A stretch of DNA of 64,000 nt from Parapristionchus giblindavisi (taxonomy: Eukaryota; Nematoda; Chromadorea; Rhabditida; Diplogasteridae), in contig CALSFV010000090.1 in NCBI GenBank assembly GCA_943737045.1, forward strand, positions 186,001-250,000, read 5' to 3'. The position numbers and the translations under genes were made by a program. Positions 47,401-57,056 of this stretch are shown one piece after another (the stretch's first letter is position 1; every line of letters begins with the position of its first letter). The notes under the pieces are model-generated. The model did not search any database, was not told the origin of the DNA, and worked only from the letters and a program-made list of their open reading frames with translations.

Positions 47401-50400
47401 TACGAGGTATACCGTGCAGTTGCACTCCGATGGTGCAGAATACTCATATACCTCTAACATTGTAAAGAAAACCGCTGAAAATATGCTTAAAACTAGCGAA
47501 AAAACCAAATTAACTGATTAGGGATTACTGTAGGAGCACACCATAATTCACGAATTCGTTATAAAAATGATTAGTTCATATAATTCGTATTTTTAAAAAA
47601 TTATGAATTTTAAACCAAAGGTGTATTATAATATGTAGAAGGTATTAAGCAAATAAAAAGTTTTCCTGCCCCATGGGAAAATAGTGAGAATTAATTTAAT
47701 GTAAAATTTTTTTCGAAAATTCTCATTTCCAGCCTTCGTTGACCGTTGATCAAAAAACTCTCCTCGACAATAGTTTCTTAGACTTAGCCAAGGAGTCGAG
47801 TGCACCCACTCCCGAATCGATTGGATACGAAAGAAATGTTTTAGGAAAAGGCGCCAAATCGTAGTGTGGTCACCTCCTGTAGCGAATTTTCAATTGGAAG
47901 GAATTTCCAAGTACCAGTGAACTACACTCATGGAGCCTGTAATTATGATACATAAAACAGAAAAATCTATTTTTCGTCGATACCAAAAAATATCCGAGTT
48001 GTTGAATTCTCTCAGATAGTGTTTTATATATTATTCCAGGCCTAACTCGATGGGACATTATCTCGATAGCATTGCTGTCCGGAGGTGATTACTCGGTGGG
48101 ACTGCGAGGAGTCGGAGTGGTGACCGCACTCGAGATGCTCGCACAGTTCACGCAATCGAGAACGGACGAAGATGAAGTAGAGGTACGGTAGGTGCGAAGT
48201 TGCGATTGTGAAATGACTTTAATAGGCTTATCGATGTGCTGATTAGTGAGCAAGTCGCAGGGAGTGTTGAACTTGCTTCATTTGGAATAGTTGAATTCGT
48301 AGGACAGGATTGTGGAAAACTCTAGACTACAGTATCCTACAGTATCGATAATACAATACGAGTATACTTACAGCATACGTTTGCGGCATTGTTGCTCTCT
48401 CCAAGAATCCACCCGGTGTTGGCACCCGACCCACCCAGTCTAGGAAAAAATTCGCTCAAAAATGAAAATGCTTTACAATTAGCCAAGATTCACTCAAACA
48501 TGAATTTTTTTGCGTCCCACACCCGATTTAAATTTCCAACGACAAAGGTTGGCCAGTTCCCACATATGACTTACAGTATCCAATTTCAGACATTATCACG
48601 TCTGAGCCGTATCGAGAACTGGCTACTGCATGGAGATGGAGTGGATAGCGCGGAGCGGCGCAAGATCCGGAATGTGGTTGAACGAACTGCTCATCGGGAT
48701 ACGATACGAGGGGTACGGTATTATTGATTTATTCATGGATAAGACGGGTGTGATATTTTTTATTGTTTTATTCATTTATTCATTAATAACATGCGATTGA
48801 GGGCCAACTACAGTAGCTTGAGAATACGGTAGATAATTAAAAAATGAATGAATGGCTTGCTAAAAATATATTTCGATTGTAATTGAGTTTCGTTGTTGCT
48901 GTATTCTGGTAGATGTAAAAATTTAGCAGACAAACTCTCCACTTTTACTCACTCTCTCGCCTTATTTTCTTTTTTTTTGGCTTTCGATACTCCACATATT
49001 CTACTATAGAATATTTTCTGAGTATAGCCGGATGCTTGACTAAATGTACATTGATCTTTATTTCTGACGTTTCAATGCGCACAGTATCATCAGATAGGAG
49101 AGATCATACATGGGCGAGGTACCTGGAGATCGATTCTACAGGGGGCATCCGAACGAAAATGGTTAATATAACAGGGAGCTTTCACTTTTTTTTCAAAAAA
49201 TAAACCCGCACATCATATTTTACAAGGGACATTCCACAAAAATTTCGAAAAGCCCTAATTTTACAGGGGGGCCCCCGCCCATGTGTGGGAGAGATTAATT
49301 TAAATTCGGATTATTGGTAATTAAACTTAATCAACGTTAGAAAAATATTCTGTACCATCACACGGATGGCAAGAATTACTCAGTATAGCACACTCCATTA
49401 TGTTTACTTCAAAAACGAGGAAAAGAAATGGAAAAGAGGTGATAGAGCGTGTAAAACGAGGAGACATTTCTCTGCTTCTCAATGCTTTTCGTTACTTTTC
49501 AACGGATTATTCATATATTTCAGTTGGCGAATGGATCGATAGTGTCCGCATACAGTACCCCACTGGTGGACGAATCACGTGAAGCATTCAAGTGGAGACC
49601 CGTTGACATCGATCGACTAAAGCGGATACTGTGGCAGAAGTTGAGATGGGAGGAGACAAAAGTGGAGAGGGTGCGTTGTTATAGTCTTCATTTATGTCAA
49701 ACATCAGGAAATATCTGTAACGGCTGAATTTTAAATTCTCTATATTTGCCATAGGTCGAAAAGTATGTTACAAAGTACCAAGCCTGACCGCATTTTGAGC
49801 CAAAATTCCCCAAAAAATCGAAAAACCTGACCGCATTTTGTGCCAAAATTTCACAAGAATCGAAAAACCTGACCGCATTTTGAGCCAAATTTGCCAAAAA
49901 TAGAAAAACCTGACCGCATTTTGTAAACCGATAACCTAGCTATTCGACCTATGATCATTGCTAGATACTTGGACAAAATAGCAGCTATTTAATAGTTCAC
50001 TGTAAAAATCTGATTTTTACGTAGTATGGATCCCCGCAATTACCATTTATGGTTGATTACAGAAGACTGGCCAAAGGATAGGCTTATGGTATAAGCATAG
50101 GATCTATATAACAGAATAACGGTTTGATCGCCCCTTTACAATAAAGTGCAAGAACCGCGAAATAACTAGTTTACGCTGTGGGGCACACTGCGATTTGAGT
50201 TCCAACGAGTCTCGAATACATTCCACTGTTGGGGTGTATTCGAGAGTGGTGGAACTGTAAACCATGTAAAAATTACTAATTTGTTATGATCTCGTTGCAT
50301 GAAATCAACTGTTTTATGGGAAAGCTGGTGGGGAATGGTTGGGGAGCCCTCATATAGAACACACATCTGACAATGCGATCAACATGAGGGAGCCGTGTTA

Positions 50401-52010
50401 GGAATGCAGTTGAGAGTCTAATGAATGTAGTGAAACACAAAATCAGCTGCTGGGACTTCTCGAATAGAATCTGGTGCTATAGTCTAGCTGTTGTATGCAT
50501 GTTTGTTTGTATAGGTGTATTTAATATTCAACTTCATGACTAAATCATTAATGCAATTCTAATCTAAAATGTGTTGTGGGCGCGGAATCGCCTGGTTGTA
50601 TTCATGCTTCGTTTTGGGTATTTGAAATTGAATTAGTGATCATTTCGATCTCTAATATCACAGGTATTGAAATATATGAGTGTATTGAGTGATTGCAGAA
50701 TGTGCTCGATGCCTTCTCCCGATGGAACGATTTCATGACACGACAGAGCAGCTATCAGGTTGGTGGTATATTTCGAATAACGTAATCCACCACCGTTGGA
50801 GGGGGATGAATCGTGAACTGACTTTATAACTTGACAATGAGTTGACCTATACATAGGAACCTGTTCATCATCTACTGCTCGCTATTGATTTTTGTAAATG
50901 ATTGATACCGTAATGGATTAAAAAGTGGCTATGAATTTGATAATGATATTGAATTAATCATTTTAGTGGCTTTAGTTAATTAATGTCATATGGTACTGTA
51001 TTATGATTGATCATGAAGTGACTTTATGTATGTTAATGTTAGAGGATACTGTAGTGTTATGATCGCTGATGAAGTGATCTTATCGATCTTTACAGATGCA
51101 CATGTCGTCATTCCTCGTGAACACAGAAGAGGAAGGAGGAGATGGGAGGAGGAAGAAGGTTGGTACTATGAAGACGGTTCAAAAGCTGTGAAAAGAAATG
51201 AAAAAAAAACAACAAACTCTCCTCATTTCGCACACTCTCTCGTGTCTTTTCTTTTCTTTTCGTGACTTCAAAGCAGCATATATATCATACGTGGACGGGC
51301 ATTGCCGCTGGAAATGAAAATCGGGGTGTCGGACGCAAAAAATGGAGCATTTATACGTCATTTTGAGTGATTTTTTGGAAAATCGGGGGGTCGGGAGCCA
51401 AAAATCGGGGGGTGTATTGCCGCTAGCGGCAGTGGTGCCCACGTATGAAATATATTATGAATAGCGGCCGAAACACCATAGGGCACATTATTTGATAACC
51501 TATATATTTTTTAAAAAATCTATAATACATTTAAAGTGCATCCATACCTATTCTTATGTGTCTATAAATATTATTAATTTAATACGTATAAATATGATTA
51601 TTATTAAGGAGTTGGGGAAGCGAGTGCAAGAAGCATTGAAGATGATGAGAGAGAAGAGAGAAGGACTGCCTGAACATCTACAAGAAGATGTAAGAAGTAC
51701 GGTAGACGATATGGTAGTAAAGGAGAGGATGAATAGTACGGTAGAGAAGAAGAAGAGGAGTACGGTAGTGGCTAGAGGAAGGAAGACTGAAGTAAGGGAG
51801 AAGAAGAGTAGTACGGTAGAGGAAAAGGATACGGTAGTCGTCACTGAGGATACGGTAAACACTCGTACGATAGGTGTGAAGAAGAGAAGTGAGAAGCATG
51901 TAGTTAGTAGAAGAGGACGAGGAAGAGGAAGAGGGAGAGGAGGAGCTATGAGAGGAGGTCAGAAGGAGCTGAAGCTATCGTCATCGTCGTCATCTGATGA
52001 TGAGGATTAG
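38446..52010 (+). CDS. xpg-1: XPG/Rad2-type structure-specific DNA-repair endonuclease
   Basis: Nineteen exons: 38446-38533, 38579-38745, 38792-38873, 39007-39118, 39429-39492, 39554-39673, 40616-40699, 41869-41988, 42427-42561, 43007-43133, 43942-44192, 44323-44403, 45868-46000, 48040-48182, 48590-48712, 49524-49670, 50699-50758, 51096-51158 and 51609-52010. All phases fit and give 833 residues, close to worm XPG-1 and shorter than human XPG. N domain: MGIHGLW, AVDVSIWL (D30), VFVFDGP (D73). Acidic spacer (residues about 86-450) with the conserved [11 protein letters not shown] domain: [12 protein letters not shown] (E466, E468), SDDSD (486-489), [13 protein letters not shown] (D538, helix-hairpin-helix). 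Residues 679-686 (QMHMSSFL) resemble a PCNA-binding box. The 3' flap nuclease cuts DNA in nucleotide excision repair. The Arg/Gly-rich tail includes TACGGTAG-encoded STV repeats. Introns are packed with mobile elements. Confidence 0.95.
39144..39155. repeat. G12 monotract
   Basis: Twelve consecutive G in XPG intron 4. Similar tracts: C16 at 45233-45248 and G12 at 54113-54124. Confidence 0.9.
39767..39960. mobile_element. MITE, CATAGGTGGGC family, copy 1
   Basis: Ends CATAGGTGGGC and GCCCACCTATG. Inside, AAAGGCTGTGCGCAAAC, AAGGCTATGCGCAAGGC and AAGCTGTGTGCAAAA repeat a common theme. A second copy with a decayed left end lies at about 46,015-46,217. In XPG intron 6. Confidence 0.75.
40733..41193. 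mobile_element. Foldback element, ATGTGGTGTTA family, copy 3
   Basis: Arms of about 220 bp in XPG intron 7: TGTTAATTTTCCGG, GGACAAAATTAACACC, TTTACAGTGCTATTTAC-type words occur on both sides in inverse order. The right end reads ATGTGGTGTTAATTTT on the minus strand. No coding sequence. Confidence 0.8.
41250..41476. mobile_element. CATGGTCTAT element, uninterrupted copy
   Basis: Left end CATGGTCTATGGTTATCCCA, right end AATAGACCAT. The body (CACCCGCAAAAATTCGCC, CGATTTTCTTGAAATTTTC) matches 32,474-32,655. The repeated inner phrase is GGTAC/TCCACACGCGTTTT. In XPG intron 7. Confidence 0.75.
43188..43258 (-). repeat. Dispersed short repeat (ACCCGTTATTCAAGGCAC family), copy 2
   Basis: Minus strand: GTACAACCCGTTATTCAAGG, then GAAGTCCTGAGGGT and ATCACTGCTAGGCC. 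Same family as 2,363; in XPG intron 10. Confidence 0.6.
43726..43912. mobile_element. MITE, CATACATGGGCG family, copy 1
   Basis: Ends CATACATGGGCG and CGCCCATGTATG. Internal phrases CCCCCTGTAAAA, GGCTTTTCGAAAATTTGTGG and TCGTTCGGATG recur in all copies. About 187 bp; in XPG intron 10. Confidence 0.85.
44398..44500 (+). repeat. 21-bp tandem repeat duplicating the exon-12 splice donor
   Basis: Exon 12 ends CAGAGGGAG|GTACGGTAGAT; this phrase is repeated about five times with small changes (CAGTGGGAGGTACGGTAG, CAGAGGGAGGTAGGGTAG, CAGAGGGAGGTATGGTAG). Each unit recreates a plausible 5' splice site 21 bases further on. Using a later one would add an in-frame TAG. Confidence 0.85.
44651..45314. mobile_element. 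Foldback element carrying a tRNA-like B-box and a cysteine-rich exon
   Basis: Arms 44651-44775 and 45180-45314 share ACAAGGGAAGCAC, GATTTGTCG/CGACAAAAC, TTTTGAAAACAG, GCTGCACCGCGGACCT and AATCGATAAT in inverse order. The middle contains GGTTCGATTCCCGTCCCGGT (44,869-44,888, B-box-like) and, on the minus strand, an open cysteine-rich stretch. In XPG intron 12. Confidence 0.8.
45022..45172 (-). CDS. Possible cysteine-rich terminal exon inside the foldback element
   Basis: After an acceptor-like TTTCAAATAG the minus strand reads about 50 codons to TGA. They contain [19 protein letters not shown], then [21 protein letters not shown] and FECLHQC: eleven cysteines in CxC and CxxC pairs, like a small zinc-binding or metallothionein-like module. 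The frame is closed by TAA just upstream of the acceptor, so if real it needs an upstream exon (higher coordinates), which I could not find. It could be captured gene sequence carried by the element. Confidence 0.4.
45415..45819. mobile_element. MITE, CATACATGGGCG family, copy 2 (interrupted)
   Basis: Left end CATACATGGGCG at 45415, right portion from about 45,693 (ATGGTTAATTTTACAG) to a decayed end near 45,819. It is split by the CATAGGTCGAA MITE at 45445-45692, which replaced about 25 bases of it. Confidence 0.75.
45445..45692 (+). mobile_element. MITE with internal repeats, CATAGGTCGAA family, copy 1
   Basis: Ends CATAGGTCGAATAGCTAGG and TACTTTTCGACCTATG, with an extension to CAGCCGTTACAGATA. 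Inside are four units of about 40 bp, each with GCGGTCAGG followed by TTTTTCGATTTT and AATTTTGGC. Nested in the CATACATGGGCG MITE. Confidence 0.85.
46015..46217. mobile_element. MITE, CATAGGTGGGC family, copy 2
   Basis: AAAAGGCTGTGCGCAAAC, AAGCTATGCGCAAGGC and AAGGCTGTGTGCAAAA in the same order as at 39,767; right end CCCACCTATGC is present, left end not recognisable. Confidence 0.65.
46590..48031. mobile_element. Very long palindrome (arms about 645 bp) in XPG intron 13
   Basis: 46590-47231 and 47382-48031 are almost perfect inverted copies around a 150-bp spacer. Examples: ACACTATCTGAGA at both outer ends; GTGACCACACTACGATTTGG and its complement; GGAGCACACCATAATTCACG and its complement. 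The arms carry mirrored frames but no transposase is recognised. Transcription of the gene would give an RNA hairpin of over 600 bp. The element ends 9 bases before exon 14. Confidence 0.85.
49105..49287. mobile_element. MITE, CATACATGGGCG family, copy 3
   Basis: CATACATGGGCGAGGTACC at the left, CGCCCATGTGTG at the right; ACAGGGGGCATCCGAACGAAA and AAATTTCGAAAAGCCCTAAT inside. In XPG intron 15. Confidence 0.85.
49712..49953 (-). mobile_element. MITE with internal repeats, CATAGGTCGAA family, copy 2
   Basis: Inverted relative to copy 1. The same extension (CTGTAACGGCTGAATTTTAA) precedes CATAGGTCGAAAAGTATG; four CCTGACCGCATTTTG units follow; ends CTATTCGACCTATG. In XPG intron 16. Confidence 0.85.
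51286..51447. mobile_element. MITE with CATACGTGG ends
   Basis: Ends CATACGTGGACGGGCATTGCC and GGTGCCCACGTATG; internal AAAATCGGGGTGTCGG repeated as AAAATCGGGGGGTCGG. Related wording occurs at about 40,060-40,360 and 48,410-48,570. In XPG intron 18. Confidence 0.65.
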
Positions 52011-52920
52011 GAGGAGTACGGTAGATATCGATTGACATTACAGCATACTCTAATATTGATTGAATAATACCTTGGTATAGTATACTTTATGATTGATTAT
52101 CACACTATATTACCAGACTATTGATTGATTGTATTTTCGCAAATGTGCTGTGCTGTACTTTTGTAGTATAGATTACTCTATTTCCGTCTTTCTATGTAAC
52201 AGTTTCTTTCTTTTCGTTCGTGTCATCTTTGTCACTTCTTCTTTCGATTATTGTGTCATTGTTTTCTTCTGTTGTTCGTTTGGTGTAGGAAATAGAGAAG
52301 AAGGAGACAGTTGTGGTAAAGTTCTCGCCCTCTCCCTCTTTCCTTCTTCCTCTCCCTATGTATCTCCCACTCCTCTCAATATATCATTGTCGTCCAGGTT
52401 TACTTGTACCTCTGTGGAATCTTTCAATGTCTCTTTCTCCTCCTACCTCTAGGATATCCCCTCTCCCCATCTCATCCCCATTCATTTAACGCACGCACAC
52501 ATTCACTCCGGCTCTCAGCAGTTTCCTCCTCCTCTCTCTCCATCTCCCCATCTCTCCCCTCTCAAACTCTTCATCTCTTCTCTCTCTTCCCCCTTCCTCT
52601 TCTCCTCTGTCTCACTCCTCTAATTCTCATCTCTCAATCTTTCTTACGATCCATATCTTATCCCTCCATCTATAGCTGCTTCACTCTCTTTACATAGATC
52701 ATAGACATGTTTCACGCTACTTTTGTCGTCTTTTTTTTGCAAACCAGGCGAGAGAGTATTGCAAATGAGAGAGTTTTTCATCCCGATTTCCACTCATGAT
52801 ACCACTCTGCTATGACTGTCATCTCATAGCCCTTATTTTATTGGACATATGTTTTCCATTCTGCACCTTCTCCACCCACCCCTCCACATTCTATATGAAT
52901 ATGATCTGAATTCCTCCTCT
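52011..52920. other. 3' flank of the XPG gene
   Basis: Includes the presumed 3' UTR; from about 52,320 it becomes CT-rich low-complexity DNA. No gene seen. Confidence 0.5.
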
Positions 52921-53764
52921 ACTCCAGACTTTCCGCGCGACACGCGCGCGGGGTAGTGACAAGTCGCGCGCGGGTTGTGGTGAGTCGCGGCGCGTGCGCG
53001 TCGCGAGTCACCACAACCCGCGCGCGAGTTGTAAATAACCCGCGCGCGACTTGTCGATAACCCGCGCGCGACTCGCTTCCTTCCCTTTCTACTTTCCTTT
53101 GCCCTAGATTTACTTACATAACTTCAAGTATACTGTAATGATCAAATTCAATATAGTAAAATACACTGTTTATCGAACGAATAAAAAGATACAAGATTAA
53201 TGAGAACAATTCGAGAAACTGAAGAGAAAACTCGTAACAAACACAATGCAATCAACATGGAAACAACAATTTACAACGGTCACAACAATTGCCTAATATT
53301 ATCTTGATATAATCGGCAGATAATAATGAAGTCAATCTTCATAGTTAAGATGATAAGCTCTTGATATTATTCGATATAGTAAGATACACTGCAAAGAAAC
53401 GTTTTAATAAAAAAGGAAAATTTTAAAAGAATAAATAAGTTATATTACATGGAAAATAACTAACCATCATTGTCCTCTTCACACTAAGTTCAGACCAAAC
53501 TATATGCTTCAAATAAGATATTCCTATCATATTCCGATTTCTTTTCTGAAAGAATTAATTAAATGTGTGAAAGTTAAGATAAATTAATGTCTATTTGTGA
53601 AGCTCCAAGACAAAGAAACTCCCATATTAATACTCTCAGTAACAGATAACAGAATATCTTACAGATCAGAATCTCCATTGTACTTGTGCTTGTCCAATAA
53701 TAATATTACTCCATGTGCCATATTTCTAATCACAACATTCATTGCCTGTAAATATTATAAGTAA

Positions 53765-53960
53765 CTCTGGAAATTTTTCCCCGCGGGGCAGCTTGTTGAG
53801 TCTCTGAAATGACAGGGTGCCCCGCGGGGTGGCTTGTTTAGACAGGGTGCCCCGCGGGGAAACTAAAGGCAGGGTGCCCCGCGGGGTAGAGGGCTTAGGC
53901 AGGGTGCCCCGCGGGGTAGAGGGCTTAGGCAGGGTGCCCCGCGGGGAGAAATTTTCAGAG
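53765..53960. repeat. CCCCGCGGGG minisatellite bounded by inverted ends
   Basis: Six copies of the self-complementary CCCCGCGGGG, mostly preceded by GGCAGGGTG, at about 27-41-bp spacing (two exact 30-bp units with TAGAGGGCTTAGGCAGGGTG). The outer flanks CTCTGGAAATTTTT and AGAAATTTTCAGAG are inverted copies, so the array sits inside a small palindromic element. Very GC-rich in AT-rich surroundings. Confidence 0.85.
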
Positions 53961-54042
53961 AATGGACATATTACATGTCGACTATCTTCAAATATGGAAT
54001 ATATCACCCCTTCTATTATACATCAATAAGGAATATACTAAC

Positions 54043-54240
54043 CATACATGGGAGGGGTCCCTGGAGTTCGATTCTACAGTGGGAAAACGAACGAAAAATC
54101 GTTAATTTTACAGGGGGGGGGGGGCATTCACTTTTTTATATAAATTTCATCTATACGTCACTTTTTTACAGGGGGCATTGTACAAATTTTCGGAAGCCAT
54201 AATTTTACAGGGGGCACCCCCATGTCGACGCCCATGTATG
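54043..54240. mobile_element. MITE, CATACATGGGCG family, copy 4
   Basis: CCATACATGGGAGGGGTCCC at the left, CGCCCATGTATG at the right; CTTTTTTACAGGGGGCATTG and AAATTTTCGGAAGCCATAAT inside; a G12 tract replaces the usual short G run. Confidence 0.85.
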
Positions 54241-54445
54241 ATACTAACTATAATAATGAGCAATAAATTTACTAACCTTAAGCTTCATAAAAGCGTATCC
54301 ATAATTATACTGAACAGATATGAATATGATCCAATTCACCAGATAAATCATGATTCCTGACTTAAGAAAAGAGATTAATAATAAATAAATCGATATTCAA
54401 TATTGAATTAATCTTTCAACGCCATTTTAAAACTCCAATCATTAG

Positions 54446-54506
54446 AAATGTACATCCCGCTCTTCAAGGCACAAGACCAGCGGGAGATCACTGCTAGGGC
54501 AGTGAT
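54446..54506 (+). repeat. Dispersed short repeat, diverged copy 3
   Basis: TACATCCCGCTCTTCAAGGC, AGATCACTGCTAGGGCAGTG; resembles the copies at 2,363 and 43,188. Confidence 0.45.
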
Positions 54507-54540
54507 AATTAACAGAATCATTAGTAAGAGCAAGAATAAT

Positions 54541-55010
54541 GCAGTGTTCAGAACTTGGAAAATGCACGAAAATGCGGAAAATGCTGTTCAGAAGTTCAGC
54601 CGGAAAATACTCTGAAAATGCTCATTTTCGAGGATTTTAAGCAAATTTTAATGGTATTTTTGTTTAATATAGACGTTTATGGGTCGCAAACAGTGTTGTA
54701 GACGCATTTTATTGATGATAAGTGATAATTTTAAATATGGACTCGTTAGGTTGATTTTTCGCTGCATTTTCGTTGATTTTCGGCTTAAATTGCTCAAAAA
54801 AGGACCATACGTTATTTCTTTCAGTAGCATACTTTATAAATGACCTAATTTAGTTGTTTTCCAAGAAAAAAAAAACGAGTTTCAACGCTTTTAAAGTGCT
54901 TTTAAAGTGTCTTTTTCGAGCCAAAATCGAGCATTTTCGGGCATTTTCCACTTGAACTTCTGAACAGCATTTTCCGCATGTTCTTGCATTTTCCAAGTTC
55001 TGAACACTGC
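54541..55010. mobile_element. Foldback element with CAGTGTTCAGAACTTGG ends
   Basis: GCAGTGTTCAGAACTTGGAA at the left and the complementary TTCCAAGTTCTGAACACTGC at the right; arms also share GCGGAAAATGCTGTTCAGAA. CAGTG ends suggest the Tc1/mariner group. Confidence 0.8.
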
Positions 55011-55210
55011 ATAAGTGAATAGCAATTTACCTGAGGAATGTCGATTTATATATACAGTAGACATCTTCCATTATTCGGCAAATATCCTCAATTTATCATA
55101 GAGTGACTCTGCAAACAATTAATGAATAATTAACTAGAGTAAACTTTATAAAAAAAAACTGATACGAGATTTCGTTACTAATTAGCAAAATTGACAGTCG
55201 TTCGATACTA

Positions 55211-55448
55211 CTCAGGTGTTAAATGATCGCGGATGCATGTAAAATCATGCATAATCCGGCAAATTCCATGATGATGCATGGTCATTCACGATTCTTGATC
55301 ATGCTCGAATTTTCCGTGATCTTGCATGGAATTTCAGAATCAGTACATGATCACGGAGAATCCATGCACGATGCACGACCATGCCACTAACAGTTAGTGA
55401 CTAACTGCACAAATTATACGTGATCACGCATAGATTCAAACACCTGAG
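55211..55448. mobile_element. Short element with CTCAGGTGTT ends and many ATGCATG/TGATCACG palindromes
   Basis: CTCAGGTGTT at 55,211 and its complement AACACCTGAG at 55,439-55,448; the body repeats GATCACG, CATGCA and CATGGA motifs in both orientations. No coding capacity. Confidence 0.65.
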
Positions 55449-56889
55449 CACTTTACAATGATATGAAAACATACTTATTAATCCTTGATGGATGTATCCT
55501 CCTCAGTCATCCGTCTCCTTCTTCTTCACAATCATAACTCAGTTCATTGACTGCGTGTACACGATGATCAGATTCTGTAACTACAAACAACATAAGCGTT
55601 GAACAGCTGCTATACAGAACAGGAGGAATAACTTGAGAGATTAAGCAATTCAGCGAATAAGCTATACACGAACAGATTATCGAAAGTGCGGGTAGCTTTA
55701 TGGCAACATAATAAACAGCTTTTAATAAGAAATAGAGCTAAACGCACGAATAAATTCATCAAACGTCAAAAGAAGAGAAAAGAAATGAAACCGCTCCTTC
55801 ATGGAAACGGTAAGAAATATCGTCAATTAGAAGTATTGTATCATGAACTGACTTTTTAAACTGAACTTTCATAAATTGATGTGCCAGTTATATAAACTAT
55901 TTTTTAATGTCACTCTGATGCATGATGGAAATTTTTCATTCTCCATTGTCACATAAGCGAAAATGATCTTGCACATATTTATTTCAAACATTATAGACAT
56001 TTCATTTCTTATTTTATTGATTTTTAACACATTTATTGAAGATGGATCATGCTTAAATAGCTCAAAATCACTTGCACTTGGTTTTCTCTCCTAAAAAGTC
56101 TATAATTTTATTACAATTTCATAAAAGAATATACAATCGGATAGAATTCTCACATTGTTCTTATATTTGGTTGAAATGGCCTCGAAACATCGTTTCAACC
56201 ATTCAAAACAAACAATTATACAATTTATGCAAAATGTTTTTCATAGGAAACACTCGCGAAAATGAACCATGCTCCTACGCAAAAGTTGCAATAAGTCGCG
56301 CGCAACTTGCAATAACTCGCGCGCGAGTTGCTGAGTGCCTTAAGTGTCCTTAAGTCGCGCGTGATACCGCGACTTCACTTTAACCCGCGCGCGAGTTGTC
56401 ACTACCCCGCGCATAACTCGCAAGTCGTCGATATCGCGCGCGCGACTTGTCACTACCCCGCGCGCGTGTCGCGCGGAAAGTCTGGAGTACCTCCCTTCTC
56501 TGAGTCCCTATTATTTTTGCCTGTCTATTTTTGAAACTCTCTCAATCCTTCCCAATGTTTATCACTCTATGCTATTATATATTTATCGACATGCTCAGCA
56601 TGAAACAAAGCATGTGTGTAAAAGCAATAATAAATAAGTCACAGATGTTGAAATTAGACGTAACCGCCGATAACACCTTAAATCACAATATTAATTATGT
56701 TTTTATAACATTTTTTGATTTATGCATTAATATTGATGCAGATTTTGAACCTTTTCAATATCAATGTTTTCTTCATTTGTCTACCTCTCTGTCTCTCTAC
56801 TCTCCTATCTTTCTCCCCCTTTAGTATTCGATGCTTCTGTTAGCGCTGTCTTTCGCGCACTCGCGCCGCATTTCCCTTCAAGGCGTATT

Positions 56890-57056
56890 TGCTCTCCCTC
56901 TCCTTATCCCCCTCTCTCCCTCTCCCTCTCCCTCTCTCCCTCTCCCTCTCTCTCTCCCTCTCCCTCCCCTCTCTCCCTCTCCCCTCTCTCCCTCTCCCTC
57001 TCCCTCTCCCTCTCCCTCTCCCTCTCCCTCTCCCTCTCCCTCTCCCTCTATCCCAT
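56890..57056. repeat. (CTCCCT)n array
   Basis: Nearly pure CTCCCT/CTCTCC repeat with small interruptions. Its minus strand reads as Arg-Glu or Arg-Gly dipeptide repeats, which I take as artefacts. Confidence 0.9.

Larger units (their letters stand above)
52921..56488. mobile_element. 3.57-kb element with CpG-rich terminal inverted repeats
   Basis: ACTCCAGACTTTCCGCGCGA at 52,921 is mirrored at 56,469-56,488, and the match continues through CGCGCGGGGTAGTGACAAGT. Subterminal repeats of CGCGCGCGACTTGT and ACCCGCGCGCGAGTTGT fill 52,935-53,075 and 56,290-56,470. The interior is AT-rich with no long frame and holds at least four other elements (53,765; 54,043; 54,541; 55,211). No clear target duplication. 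A large non-autonomous DNA transposon is the likeliest reading. Confidence 0.75.

Noticed and set aside
47105..47521. Two facing frames of 64-75 codons with membrane-like or mirrored sequence
   Set aside because: They are reflections of the palindrome arms around 47,300; no family match and no independent support.
52921..53075. CpG island or promoter
   Set aside because: The GC-rich block has an inverted partner 3.5 kb away with the same terminal word, so it is better explained as a transposon end.
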